This document shows positions 17,806-25,646 of a DNA stretch of 64,000 nt, one piece after another. The translations under genes and the position numbers were made by a program. Source of the stretch: Acrocarpospora pleiomorpha (GTDB lineage Bacteria; Actinomycetota; Actinomycetes; Streptosporangiales; Streptosporangiaceae); contig NZ_BLAF01000006.1 in the NCBI RefSeq assembly GCF_009687885.1, positions 143,006-207,005 on the forward strand. Reading direction: 5' to 3'. Under the pieces are notes generated by a model, which was not told where the DNA came from, made no database searches, and saw only the letters and a program-made list of their open reading frames with translations. The first letter of the stretch is position 1. Each line of letters starts with the position of its first letter.

Positions 17806-18288
17806 ATGACTTTCCAGGTCGGCGACACGGTCGTCTACCCCCATCACGGGGCTGCTCGGATCGAAGCCATCACCACTCGGACCATAAAGGGTGAGGAAAA
17901 GACCTACCTGGTGCTCAAGGTCGACAAGGGCGACCTTACCGTCCAGGTGCCAGCGGAAAACGCCGAACTTGTCGGTGTGCGCGATGTTGTCGGCCAGGAA
18001 GGCCTTGAGCGCGTCTTCGACGTGCTCCGCATGCCGCACACCGAAGAACCAACCAACTGGTCCCGCCGCTACAAGGCCAACCTTGAGAAACTGGCGTCCG
18101 GTGACGTCAACAAGGTGGCCGAGGTCGTTCGTGACCTCTGGCGACGTGACCGGGAGCGCGGTCTCTCGGCGGGTGAGAAGCGGATGCTCGCCAAGGCTCG
18201 GCAGATTCTGGTCAGTGAGCTCGCTCTGGCGGAGAAGACCAACGAGGACAAGGCAGAAGCACTGCTCGACGAGGTGCTGAACTCCTGA
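17806..18288 (+). CDS. carD: CarD-family RNA polymerase-binding regulator
   Basis: 160 residues, the typical length. The N-terminal Tudor-like RNAP-interaction domain ([20 protein letters not shown], about 1-60) contacts the RNAP beta subunit. The C-terminal helical domain ([49 protein letters not shown]), with the conserved Trp, stabilises the open complex, notably at rRNA promoters. The start is the ATG after a weak GGAAGGGG. The 250 bases upstream contain no gene and must hold its promoter, but I could not assign boxes. ispF follows after 17 bases. Confidence 0.95.
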   Translation: MTFQVGDTVVYPHHGAARIEAITTRTIKGEEKTYLVLKVDKGDLTVQVPAENAELVGVRDVVGQEGLERVFDVLRMPHTEEPTNWSRRYKANLEKLASGDVNKVAEVVRDLWRRDRERGLSAGEKRMLAKARQILVSELALAEKTNEDKAEALLDEVLNS

Positions 18289-18305
18289 ACACGTTTTTTC
18301 CAAGG

Positions 18306-18788
18306 GTGGGCGTCGGAGTCGACGTCCACCCTTTTGCTACCGGCCGGGAGCTTCATCTGGCGGGCCTGCACTGGCCAGACCAAACCGGTCTGGCTGGGCA
18401 TTCCGATGGTGACGCCGCCGCGCACGCGTGCTGCGACGCCTTACTTTCGGCCGCCGGTCTGGGTGACCTCGGCGGCCTGTTCGGCACCGCCGACCCGCGC
18501 TGGGCGGGCGCGTCCGGCACGACTCTGCTCGCAGAAACCGCCAGACGGGTACGCGAGGCGGGCTTCGAAATCGGTAACGTGGCTGTTCAGATCATTGGTA
18601 ACCGGCCGAAGCTGGCGCCACGCCGTACCGAAGCGGAGAAGGTGCTGAGCGCGGCGATCGACGCGCCGGTGAGCGTGAGCGCGACCACCACCGACGGCCT
18701 GGGCCTTACCGGGCGCGGCGAAGGCGTCGCGGCGATGGCCACCGCGTTGGTCGTTGGCCCGTTCCAACGGAACACTTCGCCAACCTGA
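18306..18788 (+). CDS. ispF: 2-C-methyl-D-erythritol 2,4-cyclodiphosphate synthase
   Basis: 160 residues, complete. It cyclises CDP-ME 2-phosphate in the MEP isoprenoid pathway; the enzyme is a zinc-bound homotrimer. Metal ligands Asp6, His8 (VDVHPF) and His40 (HSDGDAAAH) align with E. coli Asp8, His10 and His42. The C-terminal [14 protein letters not shown] signature is intact. In many actinomycetes ispD sits between carD and ispF. Here only 17 bases separate them, so ispD must be elsewhere. Confidence 0.96.
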   Translation: MGVGVDVHPFATGRELHLAGLHWPDQTGLAGHSDGDAAAHACCDALLSAAGLGDLGGLFGTADPRWAGASGTTLLAETARRVREAGFEIGNVAVQIIGNRPKLAPRRTEAEKVLSAAIDAPVSVSATTTDGLGLTGRGEGVAAMATALVVGPFQRNTSPT

Positions 18789-18817
18789 GCGCCCGGCGGC
18801 GCGTCTCATATGCAGGC

Positions 18818-18857
18818 GGCGGCAATCTGTGACCAGGCGCGGTAACAGATTGCCGCC
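18818..18857 (+). terminator. Hairpin terminator of carD-ispF
   Basis: A perfect 13-bp stem, GGCGGCAATCTGT (18818-18830) with 18845-18857, has a 14-base loop. It lies 29 bases after the ispF stop. Confidence 0.82.
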
Positions 18858-18948
18858 TTCCGTGTTTATGGCGACAACTGTCCGTATGATCCGATTACGG
18901 GTTGCAACGATGTGTATGGGGTATTTCTCCCGTTAAGGGGGGAATATC

Positions 18949-19212
18949 ATGATCGGATCCATCATCAGCGCCGTGATTATCGGGGCGATCATCGGGGGGT
19001 TGGCGCGGTTGATTCTGCCGGGGCGGCAGAACATCAGCTGGGGCCTGACGGTCATCGTCGGTATCGTCGCAGCTCTGATCGGGACGCTGATCGCGTACTG
19101 GTTGGGCTTCGCCAACACGCGCGGTATCGACTGGTGGGAGCACATCCTGCAACTCGTCCTCGCCATCATCGGCGTGGGGGCCGTCGCGTCCAGGCGCCCA
19201 AGCAGCCAATGA
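18949..19212 (+). CDS. GlsB/YeaQ/YmgE-family stress membrane protein (copy 1)
   Basis: 87 residues with three hydrophobic segments (ISAVIIGAIIGGLARLIL, GLTVIVGIVAALIGTLIAYWL, ILQLVLAIIGVGAVAS) and the family's RLILPGRQNISW motif between the first two. Members are small inner-membrane proteins induced by envelope or acid stress; the mechanism is unknown. A good Shine-Dalgarno (AAGGGGGG) precedes the ATG. It is followed after 92 bases by a close paralogue. Confidence 0.88.
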   Translation: MIGSIISAVIIGAIIGGLARLILPGRQNISWGLTVIVGIVAALIGTLIAYWLGFANTRGIDWWEHILQLVLAIIGVGAVASRRPSSQ

Positions 19213-19266
19213 CACGAAATTTCGGGTGCTGAGGACTAATTTTCCAGCACGGGGTATTTGCCGTCC

Positions 19267-19293
19267 CTTGAGGGTGCAAGTGACACCCTCAAG
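19267..19293 (+). promoter_or_regulatory. Leader hairpin upstream of the second GlsB gene
   Basis: A perfect 10-bp stem, CTTGAGGGTG (19267-19276) with CACCCTCAAG (19284-19293), has a 7-base loop. It ends one base before the Shine-Dalgarno GGAGG (19295-19299). No T-run follows, so it may be a read-through terminator of copy 1 or a structure controlling translation of copy 2. Confidence 0.55.
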
Positions 19294-19304
19294 CGGAGGT
19301 CGAT

Positions 19305-19574
19305 ATGTCCATCGAGACCATTCTCGGCGCCATCGTCATCGGTGCGGTCGTCGGCGCGCTCGGACGGCTGCTCCTGCCCGGTCGCCAGCCGATCGGCTGG
19401 ATCCTGACCGTCGTCGTCGGCATCATCGCCGCCCTGATCGGTACGGCGATCGCCCAGGCCTTCAACGTCGCCACCACCCCCGGCATCGACTGGATCGAAA
19501 TCGTCATGCAGGTCGTGCTGGCGGTGGTCGGTGTGGGTGCCGTCGCCGCGCTGCGTGGCCGAACGCGCGTATAG
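19305..19574 (+). CDS. GlsB/YeaQ/YmgE-family stress membrane protein (copy 2)
   Basis: 89 residues with the same three-helix plan as copy 1: ILGAIVIGAVVGALGRLLL, WILTVVVGIIAALIGTAIA, VMQVVLAVVGVGAVAAL. It shares the LPGRQPIGW motif. It is an evident tandem duplicate with diverged sequence. Its stop lies 6 bases from the end of the convergent FAH-family gene. Confidence 0.88.
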   Translation: MSIETILGAIVIGAVVGALGRLLLPGRQPIGWILTVVVGIIAALIGTAIAQAFNVATTPGIDWIEIVMQVVLAVVGVGAVAALRGRTRV

Positions 19575-19580
19575 CAGGAT

Positions 19581-20756
19581 TCAGGGCGAGCGCACGGTTC
19601 CCGTGACCTCGCCAAGCCCGACTCCGAGGGCGGACTTCGCGGTGATCGTCACCGTGTCACCGTCCTCAAGGAAGACCCGCTCGGCATCCTTGGGAAGCCG
19701 CAGCGGGTTCTTCCCGTTCCAGGTCATCTCCAGGAGTGTGCCCGGATCCTCCGGGCCGGAAATCGGGCCTGATGTCAGCAGATCTCCCGTCCGTAGCTGG
19801 GCGCCGCTCACCGTCGTGTGGGTGAGCAGCTGCGGGCCGGTCCAGTAATGCAGGCCGTACGGCGGGCGGGAGATCACCTCGTCGTTCAGGCTCACTTCGA
19901 GCGCCAGATCCAGCCCCCAGGGTTCGGTCACCGTGAGGTAGCCGGGCGGCGAGGGGTTTTGCGGCGGCTGGGTCGTCCTGGCGTGCTCCAAGGCGTCCAG
20001 CGGCACCACCCAGGGCGAGATCGTGGTCGCGAACGCGCGCCCGGTGAACGGCCCCATGTCCTGATATTCCCAGGCCAGCAGGTCCTGCGCCCGCCAGGTG
20101 TTCACCAGCACCACGCCGAACACGTGATCGCGGAAGGCCTTGGTCCCGACCGGATGGTTGGCCGGCACCCCGACGACATATCCAATCTCGGGGCCGATAT
20201 CCAACTTCATCGACGGCCCCACATCCGCCTCACCCCGCTGGCCGCTGGGCCGCACGATCGGCGTCCCCGACACGACGACACTCCCCGCCCGGCCATGATG
20301 CGCCACCGGCATCTGCCGCCAGTTCCGCCGGACGGGATTCATCGTCGGCGGGCGGAACATGCGTCCCATATTCGTGGTGTGATCCAAGGATCCCTGGAAA
20401 CATGCCAGGTCGGCCACCGCGAACGGCAGATGGAGCAATATCTCGCTCATCGGTACGAGCGCGGGCATCACCGCCGGTCGATGTTGCTCATCACTCAGCA
20501 ACTCGATCAGCCGTTCCCGAGTGGAACGCCACGCCTCCGGCCCCGCCGCCAGAAACCAGTTCAGTGTCCCCGCCGCGAACCAAGCCGAATTGGGCAGTAC
20601 GCCTGTCGCGCGCAGAAGGTCCAGATCTACCACGTGATCGCCAATAGCGACCCCCACCCGAGGCAATTCCCCGCGCCTCGAAAACACCCCAAAGGGCAGG
20701 TTCCACCCAGGAAACCCGCTCCCACCAGGAACCCAAACCCAGGACGTGATCGCCAT
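19581..20756 (-). CDS. Fumarylacetoacetase-family protein lacking most metal ligands
   Basis: 391 residues. It has the full FAH plan: an N-terminal domain with WNLPFGVFSRRGELPRVGVAIGDHVVDL, then the catalytic beta-roll with VAHHGRAGSVVVSGTPIVRPSGQ, GPFTGRAFATTISPWVVPLDAL and LTSGPISGPEDPGTLLEM. Aligned with mammalian FAH, His133 is kept (His126). Metal ligand Asp126 is Cys119, Glu199 is Gly188 and Asp233 is Thr220; only Glu201 remains (Glu190). Arg237 is Gln224 and Lys253 is Arg240. Classical fumarylacetoacetate hydrolysis is therefore doubtful despite clear homology. No tyrosine-degradation genes are adjacent. GGAGG precedes the ATG. Confidence 0.85.
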   Translation of the reverse strand: MAITSWVWVPGGSGFPGWNLPFGVFSRRGELPRVGVAIGDHVVDLDLLRATGVLPNSAWFAAGTLNWFLAAGPEAWRSTRERLIELLSDEQHRPAVMPALVPMSEILLHLPFAVADLACFQGSLDHTTNMGRMFRPPTMNPVRRNWRQMPVAHHGRAGSVVVSGTPIVRPSGQRGEADVGPSMKLDIGPEIGYVVGVPANHPVGTKAFRDHVFGVVLVNTWRAQDLLAWEYQDMGPFTGRAFATTISPWVVPLDALEHARTTQPPQNPSPPGYLTVTEPWGLDLALEVSLNDEVISRPPYGLHYWTGPQLLTHTTVSGAQLRTGDLLTSGPISGPEDPGTLLEMTWNGKNPLRLPKDAERVFLEDGDTVTITAKSALGVGLGEVTGTVRSP

Positions 20757-21007
20757 GCCTCCCCTGTTCCCCCGTTCGAGTCAGGAGGCGGCACGCCCGT
20801 GGTCATTTTTCTCAACGGTGCAGGTCAGCGAAGGGTTTAAGGGGTGGGCGGGCCGCCCGAGGTGGTGGGTAGTCGTCGGGTTGTGTGGAGAACCACGGTG
20901 ATATGACCGTCGCTTGCTTCAGGCAGCTGCGGTGCTGGCGGGGGCGGGCGGAGCCCGAGGGGAACAAACGGGCTGGGTGGGTGGGAAACCCCCACGGCAA
21001 TGCGATT

Positions 21008-22531
21008 TCAGGTGGGTGGGAGGGGTGTGCTTCGCATTCTTCCTGAAGGGGGGGCTGGGGGTTCTTCGCCGGACGGGAGGCGGCGGGCGGTGGTGTTCAG
21101 TTCTTCGGGGTCGGCGGCGTCGATGCCGTGCTCGGGGTCGGGGGAGTCGTGGAACTTGCGCATCGGCTGGGTGTCGATGCCTGACTCCTCGTTCTCGTCG
21201 AGTTCGCTCTGTGCCTGGCCGGAGTATCGTTCGGCGATCTGGGCGGCGGCTTGGTCGTAGCGACGGGAGAGAGCTTCGGATGCCGCGTCATCCGAGGCGA
21301 CCAAGGGGACGATTGGCGGGATCGTCTGGGCGGAATTGTCGCCTTCGAGGGCCTCGGAGGTGTTGACCTTGTCTGATGCAGCGGGGCTCGGGGAGATCTC
21401 GTCCGTGGTTCCCGCCCAATAGGAGGCGTCCGGATCGTCCTGAGCCTGGGTTGACGCTTCGACGTTGTCAGCCCGGCTCGATGTCTCGATGCTCGGGGCT
21501 TGGTCAGACACATCCTCGGCCTGGTCTGACGTCTCGACGGTCTGTCCCGGCGTTTCCGACATGGGTTGGGTGTCGCTCTGGCCGGAATAGTCGGCGAAGG
21601 CCGGGTCGTCTGGAGTCGCCTCAGGGTCGTCGTCGAGTTCGGGGGTTGTACGCGATGGCTCGCCTGGGCGCGGATGGACGAGGACGTCGCCGACATTCGG
21701 GCGGATCAGGTCGCCCCAGCGGGTCGGGCGTTTCGGTCGTTCCGGGGCAGGGGCCGGTTCGTTGTCGCGGGGGAGCGGGGGCGCGAGTTCGGGTGGAGCG
21801 ACGGTCTCGGTCACCGGGCTGACTGGGACTGGAGGCGTGTAGTCGGGTGGGGCCGCTGATTCGGCGGATTTATGGGGTTCCGGGAGCGCATGCCGTACCG
21901 ACGGGAGAATGACCGGGTAGGGGTCGGTGGACACGCCGGTCGGGTCGATGGTTCTGGGCGCGGCCGAAACAGGGCGGGAATGTTCCTCGTCGAAGGGAAC
22001 GAGTTCTTCCACATCATTGTCGCCGTTCAGGTCGGCGCGCTTGCTCTGAGTGTGTTTGACCAGGACCAACAGGAGCCAAAGACCGATCACCAGCATGACC
22101 CACGGAACCAGCGCGACCGTGATCGCGGCCCCCCGTGGCTCGAAGGTGGCACCGGTAGCGGTGGCCACAGCGGCGGCGGCCGCGGCGGCCAGGAGCAGCG
22201 CGAGAATGAGACCCACCTGCAGGCGCACCAATAATCGCCCCGACCGCAACAGCGGCACGCCGATCAGCGCGACGATCAGAAGCGCGTCGAACCCGGCCGG
22301 GTAGAGATACGCCAGACGCGGTTCGACCTGACCTTGAACGGCGAGTCCACGCAGGTCGTCGAAGGAGAGTACGCAGGCGGCACCCGCGAGGATGGCAAGC
22401 GCGAGCCCGGCCAGGCCAATGGCCAGCCGGCGCAGCACCAGCGGAATTCCGGCCGGGCGGGAAGCCGGGGCGGTACGGATGGCTGACGGGCGGGAGGTCG
22501 GACCTGCCGCCGCGGGGGGAGTCGCGTCCAT
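21008..22531 (-). CDS. DUF2637-like membrane protein with long acidic tail
   Basis: 507 residues. The N-terminal 170 residues carry four hydrophobic segments (LAIGLAGLALAILAGAACVLSF; AGFDALLIVALIGVPLL; LQVGLILALLLAAAAAAAVA; ITVALVPWVMLVIGLWLLLVLV), as in the SpdB-like DUF2637 family found on actinobacterial plasmids and chromosomes. The remaining 330 residues are Pro/Ser/Asp/Glu-rich, low complexity and probably disordered, with repeated SDQ/SSRAD-type blocks. There are no conjugation genes around it, so a transfer role cannot be claimed. The 250 bases between it and the FAH-family gene hold nothing I recognise. Confidence 0.7.
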   Translation of the reverse strand: MDATPPAAAGPTSRPSAIRTAPASRPAGIPLVLRRLAIGLAGLALAILAGAACVLSFDDLRGLAVQGQVEPRLAYLYPAGFDALLIVALIGVPLLRSGRLLVRLQVGLILALLLAAAAAAAVATATGATFEPRGAAITVALVPWVMLVIGLWLLLVLVKHTQSKRADLNGDNDVEELVPFDEEHSRPVSAAPRTIDPTGVSTDPYPVILPSVRHALPEPHKSAESAAPPDYTPPVPVSPVTETVAPPELAPPLPRDNEPAPAPERPKRPTRWGDLIRPNVGDVLVHPRPGEPSRTTPELDDDPEATPDDPAFADYSGQSDTQPMSETPGQTVETSDQAEDVSDQAPSIETSSRADNVEASTQAQDDPDASYWAGTTDEISPSPAASDKVNTSEALEGDNSAQTIPPIVPLVASDDAASEALSRRYDQAAAQIAERYSGQAQSELDENEESGIDTQPMRKFHDSPDPEHGIDAADPEELNTTARRLPSGEEPPAPPSGRMRSTPLPPT

Positions 22532-22602
22532 GGCATTTCGAGCCTACCGACTCACCCGCCGCACATTGATTTATGACACGGGCGAAATGGCATGATCGAC
22601 AC

Positions 22603-22998
22603 ATGGGGAATACACCATTGCCGGAACGGGTCCGCGACCTGTTCGACGGCGTCAACTTCGCCACCGTCTCCAGCGTGAACCAGGATGGCAGCCCGCAGAC
22701 GTCGGTCGTGTGGGTGCGCACCGACGGCGACGACATCCTGTTCTCAACGGTCAAGGGCCGCCGCAAGCACCGCAACCTGGAACGCGACCCCCGCACCTCG
22801 ATCTTGATCGTCGACCCGTCCGACCCCTATGTGTACGCCGAGATCCGCGGCCGGGTGACCCTCATCGACGACCCCACCGGCGCCCTGATCCAGGAACTTT
22901 CCCAGAAGTACTACAAAAGGCCCTTTGCCGAGGCAAACCCGGACAATGAACGAGTGATTGCCCGCATCACCCCGGAGAAGGTCTATCTCCGCGGTTAG
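22603..22998 (+). CDS. PPOX-class F420-dependent oxidoreductase
   Basis: 131 residues from ATG 22603 (an in-frame ATG at 22573 lies earlier, but [15 protein letters not shown] matches the family start). It is a split-barrel flavin/deazaflavin fold: [52 protein letters not shown], with the RRKHRNLxRDPR motif that binds the F420 phosphate tail. It should use F420 or F420H2 for reduction of small molecules; the substrate is unknown. It points to an F420-producing actinobacterium. cysS follows on the same strand. Confidence 0.9.
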   Translation: MGNTPLPERVRDLFDGVNFATVSSVNQDGSPQTSVVWVRTDGDDILFSTVKGRRKHRNLERDPRTSILIVDPSDPYVYAEIRGRVTLIDDPTGALIQELSQKYYKRPFAEANPDNERVIARITPEKVYLRG

Positions 22999-23084
22999 TG
23001 TGGCGTGCACCACGATCGAAATGGCGGGGTTCACGCCCCGCCAAGTCGGCCTGTGCTGGCGTGGAAGGCGTTAGCCTTGCTTTC

Positions 23085-24479
23085 GTGAGCCTGAACCTCT
23101 ATGACACCAGCACGCGGACGGTCCGCGAATTCGTGCCGATCGAGCCCGGACGAGTCTCGATCTACCTGTGTGGTGCGACCGTTCAAGCTCCGCCCCATAT
23201 CGGACATATCCGCTCAGGCGTGAACTTCGACGTGCTCCGCCGCTGGCTGACCCGCCAGGGCTACGACGTCACGTTCTGCCGCAACGTCACCGACCTGGAC
23301 GACAAGATCATCCGAGTCGCCGCCGACGAGGGCGTGCCCTGGTTCGTCGTCGCCGAGCGTAACCAGCGCGCCTTCACCTGGGCCTACGACCAGCTCGGCT
23401 GCCTCCCGCCCACGGTCGAACCGCGCGCGATGGGCCACGTGCCCGAGATGACCGAACTGATGCACCGCCTGATCGACAAGGGCCACGCCTACGCCTCGGG
23501 CGGCGACGTCTACTTCGACGTCCGCTCCTACGCCGACCATTACGGCAAGCTCTCCAACCAGAAACTGGAGAACATGCTCGCCGCGGGCGACACCGACATC
23601 GACTCCGCCAAACGCGACCCCCGCGACTTCGCCCTCTGGAAGGGCGAGAAGCCCGGCGAGCCCACCTGGCCGACCCCGTGGGGCCGCGGCCGCCCCGGCT
23701 GGCACCTGGAATGCTCCGCGATGGCCACCAAATACCTCGGCGGCACCTTCGACATCCACGGCGGCGGCGTCGACCTGATCTTCCCGCACCACGAGAACGA
23801 GATCGCCCAATCCCAGGCGGCCGGCGATGGCTTCGCCCGCTACTGGATGCACAACGGCATGCTCCAGCTCGGCGGCACCAAGATGAGCAAGTCCCTCGGC
23901 AACTCGCTCCTCATCCCCGAAATGCTGCGCAAGGTCCGCCCCGTCGAGCTGCGCTACTACCTGATCGCCGCCCACTACCGCTCCTCGATCGACTACTCCG
24001 ACGAGTCCCTGCAGGAATCGGCCGCCGGCTACCGCCGCCTCGAAGGCTTCGTCTCCCGCGCCGCCGAGGTCATCCACGACGTCGACGCCACCGCCCCCCT
24101 GCCCCAGGCCTTCGTCGACGCCCTCAACGATGACCTCAACGTCTCCCAGGCCCTCGCGGTCATCCACGAGGTCGTCCGGGAAGGCAATGTCGCTCTCGCC
24201 CAGGGCAACAAGGAGCAGGTCGCCCGCCACCTCGCCGAAACGCAGACCATGCTCGGCGTGCTCGGCCTCGACCCCCGCTCCGAGCAGTGGCGCAACACCG
24301 GCGACTCCGGCCTCCGCGAGGTCGTCGACGCCCTCATCGCCGTCGCCCTCGAACAACGCCAGGCCGCCCGCGCCCGCAAGGACTACGCCGCCGCCGACGC
24401 CATCCGCGACCAGCTCGCCGCGGCGGGCGTCGTGGTCGAGGACACCCCGCAGGGACCTCGCTGGGAGCTCGCCCGCTAG
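23085..24479 (+). CDS. cysS: Cysteinyl-tRNA synthetase
   Basis: About 464 residues from GTG 23085 (SLNLYDT is the conserved N terminus; in-frame sequence upstream to 22998 is not). A class I synthetase with the HIGH-type motif [10 protein letters not shown], the zinc cysteine Cys29 (YLCGATVQ), [10 protein letters not shown] and HHENE zinc ligands, and the KMSKS loop ([11 protein letters not shown]). The C-terminal DALR-type helical domain is complete, which separates it from the shorter MshC ligase of mycothiol synthesis. rlmB follows 73 bases downstream. Confidence 0.95.
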   Translation: MSLNLYDTSTRTVREFVPIEPGRVSIYLCGATVQAPPHIGHIRSGVNFDVLRRWLTRQGYDVTFCRNVTDLDDKIIRVAADEGVPWFVVAERNQRAFTWAYDQLGCLPPTVEPRAMGHVPEMTELMHRLIDKGHAYASGGDVYFDVRSYADHYGKLSNQKLENMLAAGDTDIDSAKRDPRDFALWKGEKPGEPTWPTPWGRGRPGWHLECSAMATKYLGGTFDIHGGGVDLIFPHHENEIAQSQAAGDGFARYWMHNGMLQLGGTKMSKSLGNSLLIPEMLRKVRPVELRYYLIAAHYRSSIDYSDESLQESAAGYRRLEGFVSRAAEVIHDVDATAPLPQAFVDALNDDLNVSQALAVIHEVVREGNVALAQGNKEQVARHLAETQTMLGVLGLDPRSEQWRNTGDSGLREVVDALIAVALEQRQAARARKDYAAADAIRDQLAAAGVVVEDTPQGPRWELAR

Positions 24480-24552
24480 GAACACCGACCGGACGCCGTC
24501 GGCGTACCGCTATTGGGGAGAGCGCCTCGTTCATGCCGATAGGCTTGTCGTT

Positions 24553-25518
24553 ATGGGTGCTGGGGGACGGGCTTCGGGAAAGCCCGCAAAGAAGCAGGGC
24601 GCGACCAGAGGCACCGGCGGCAAGGTCCGGCGATCCCTTGAAGGCAGGGGCGCGACCCCGCCCGCCGAGATGCGCCACTGGTACAAGGACAAGGCACGCG
24701 CCGAACGACTCGCCCGCGAGGAGCGCGGCGGCACGTCCGGCCGCCGTCCCGCGCCCCGCCCCCGCAAGAGCGAGGACGCCCCCGAATACATCGGCGGCCG
24801 CAACCCCGTCGTCGAGGCCCTCCGCGCCGGCGTCCCCGCCTCCGCTCTGTACGTCGGCCAGCGCCTCGACAACGACGACCGCGTCAAAGAGGCCATCAAA
24901 ATCGCTGCGGACAAGGGCATCGCCCTCCTCGAAGTCTCCCGCGAGAAACTGGACCGCCTCACCGACGGCGCCATCCACCAGGGCCTGGCCCTCCAGGTCC
25001 CGGCGTACGACTACCGTCACCCCAACGACCTGATCGGCTACGCCCAGGAAGCCGCCGAAGTCCCCCTCATCGTCGCCCTGGACAGCGTCACCGACCCCCG
25101 CAACCTCGGCGCCATCGCCCGCTCCGCCACCGCCTTCGGCGCCCACGGCCTCCTCATCCCATCCCGCCGCTCCGCGGGCGTCACCGCGGGCGCCTGGAAG
25201 ACCTCCGCGGGCACCCTCGCCACCCTCCCGGTCGCCCGCGCCAGCAACCTCACCCAAACCCTCCAGGCGTACCGGGAATCCGGCCTGTTCATCATCGGCC
25301 TGGACGGCGACTCCCGCCAGGACATCGCCACCACCACCCTCGCCTCCGACCCCCTGGTCATCGTGGTCGGCTCCGAAGGCAAAGGCCTCTCCCGCCTGGT
25401 CCGCGAATCCTGCGACGAAACCGTCCGCATCCCGATGACCACCGCCACCGAATCCCTCAACGCCGGCGTAGCCGCAGGCATCGCCCTCTACGAAATCTCC
25501 CGCCTCCGCCGTCAGTGA
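24553..25518 (+). CDS. rlmB: 23S rRNA (guanosine-2'-O-)-methyltransferase RlmB
   Basis: 321 residues. A basic N-terminal extension (residues 1-75, rich in Arg/Lys/Gly) precedes the SpoU substrate-binding domain (EYIGGRNPVVEALRAGVPA) and the C-terminal trefoil-knot SPOUT domain. The latter has ALDSVTDPRNLGAIARSATAFGAHGLL (motif 1), VIVVGSEGKGLSRLVRESCD (motif 2) and IPMTTATESLNAGVAAGIALYEISR (motif 3). It 2'-O-methylates a guanosine of 23S rRNA at the peptidyl transferase region. cysS-rlmB is the usual actinobacterial pair. Confidence 0.95.
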   Translation: MGAGGRASGKPAKKQGATRGTGGKVRRSLEGRGATPPAEMRHWYKDKARAERLAREERGGTSGRRPAPRPRKSEDAPEYIGGRNPVVEALRAGVPASALYVGQRLDNDDRVKEAIKIAADKGIALLEVSREKLDRLTDGAIHQGLALQVPAYDYRHPNDLIGYAQEAAEVPLIVALDSVTDPRNLGAIARSATAFGAHGLLIPSRRSAGVTAGAWKTSAGTLATLPVARASNLTQTLQAYRESGLFIIGLDGDSRQDIATTTLASDPLVIVVGSEGKGLSRLVRESCDETVRIPMTTATESLNAGVAAGIALYEISRLRRQ

Positions 25519-25559
25519 CGCCCCACCGCCAGGCCCGCTAGACTTGTCAGGCTTGACAA

Positions 25560-25632
25560 GCCGCCTTAGCTCAATCGGCAGAGCATCTGTCTTGTAAACA
25601 GAAGGTCTGGGGTTCGATTCCCCAAGGCGGCT
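25560..25632 (+). tRNA. tRNA-Thr (anticodon TGT)
   Basis: 73 bases. Acceptor stem GCCGCCT/AGGCGGC is perfect, with discriminator T. The anticodon arm is TCTGT-CTTGTAA-ACAGA with anticodon TGT. The T-arm GGGGTTCGATTCCCC is standard, and CCA is not encoded. The 3' half is the presumed attachment site of the adjoining prophage, whose integrase stop codon lies 15 bases away. Confidence 0.97.
25606..25632. other. Presumed prophage attachment site (tRNA-Thr 3' end)
   Basis: The T-arm and acceptor 3' strand of tRNA-Thr mark the switch from chromosomal genes to a tyrosine integrase and phage genes. Tyrosine integrases of this type commonly use the 3' end of a tRNA as attB, leaving the tRNA intact. 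I found no second copy of this 3' segment before base 64000, so core length and the right end cannot be set. Confidence 0.65.
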
Positions 25633-25646
25633 CCCAGGTCAGGGCC

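Noticed and set aside
21008..22531. Plasmid transfer (Spd) function for the DUF2637-like protein
   Set aside because: No TraB, Kil/Kor or other transfer genes are nearby and the flanks are chromosomal.
23085..24479. mshC (mycothiol ligase) instead of cysS
   Set aside because: The protein is full length with the C-terminal tRNA-binding domain and sits beside rlmB, as cysS does; MshC is shorter and lacks this.
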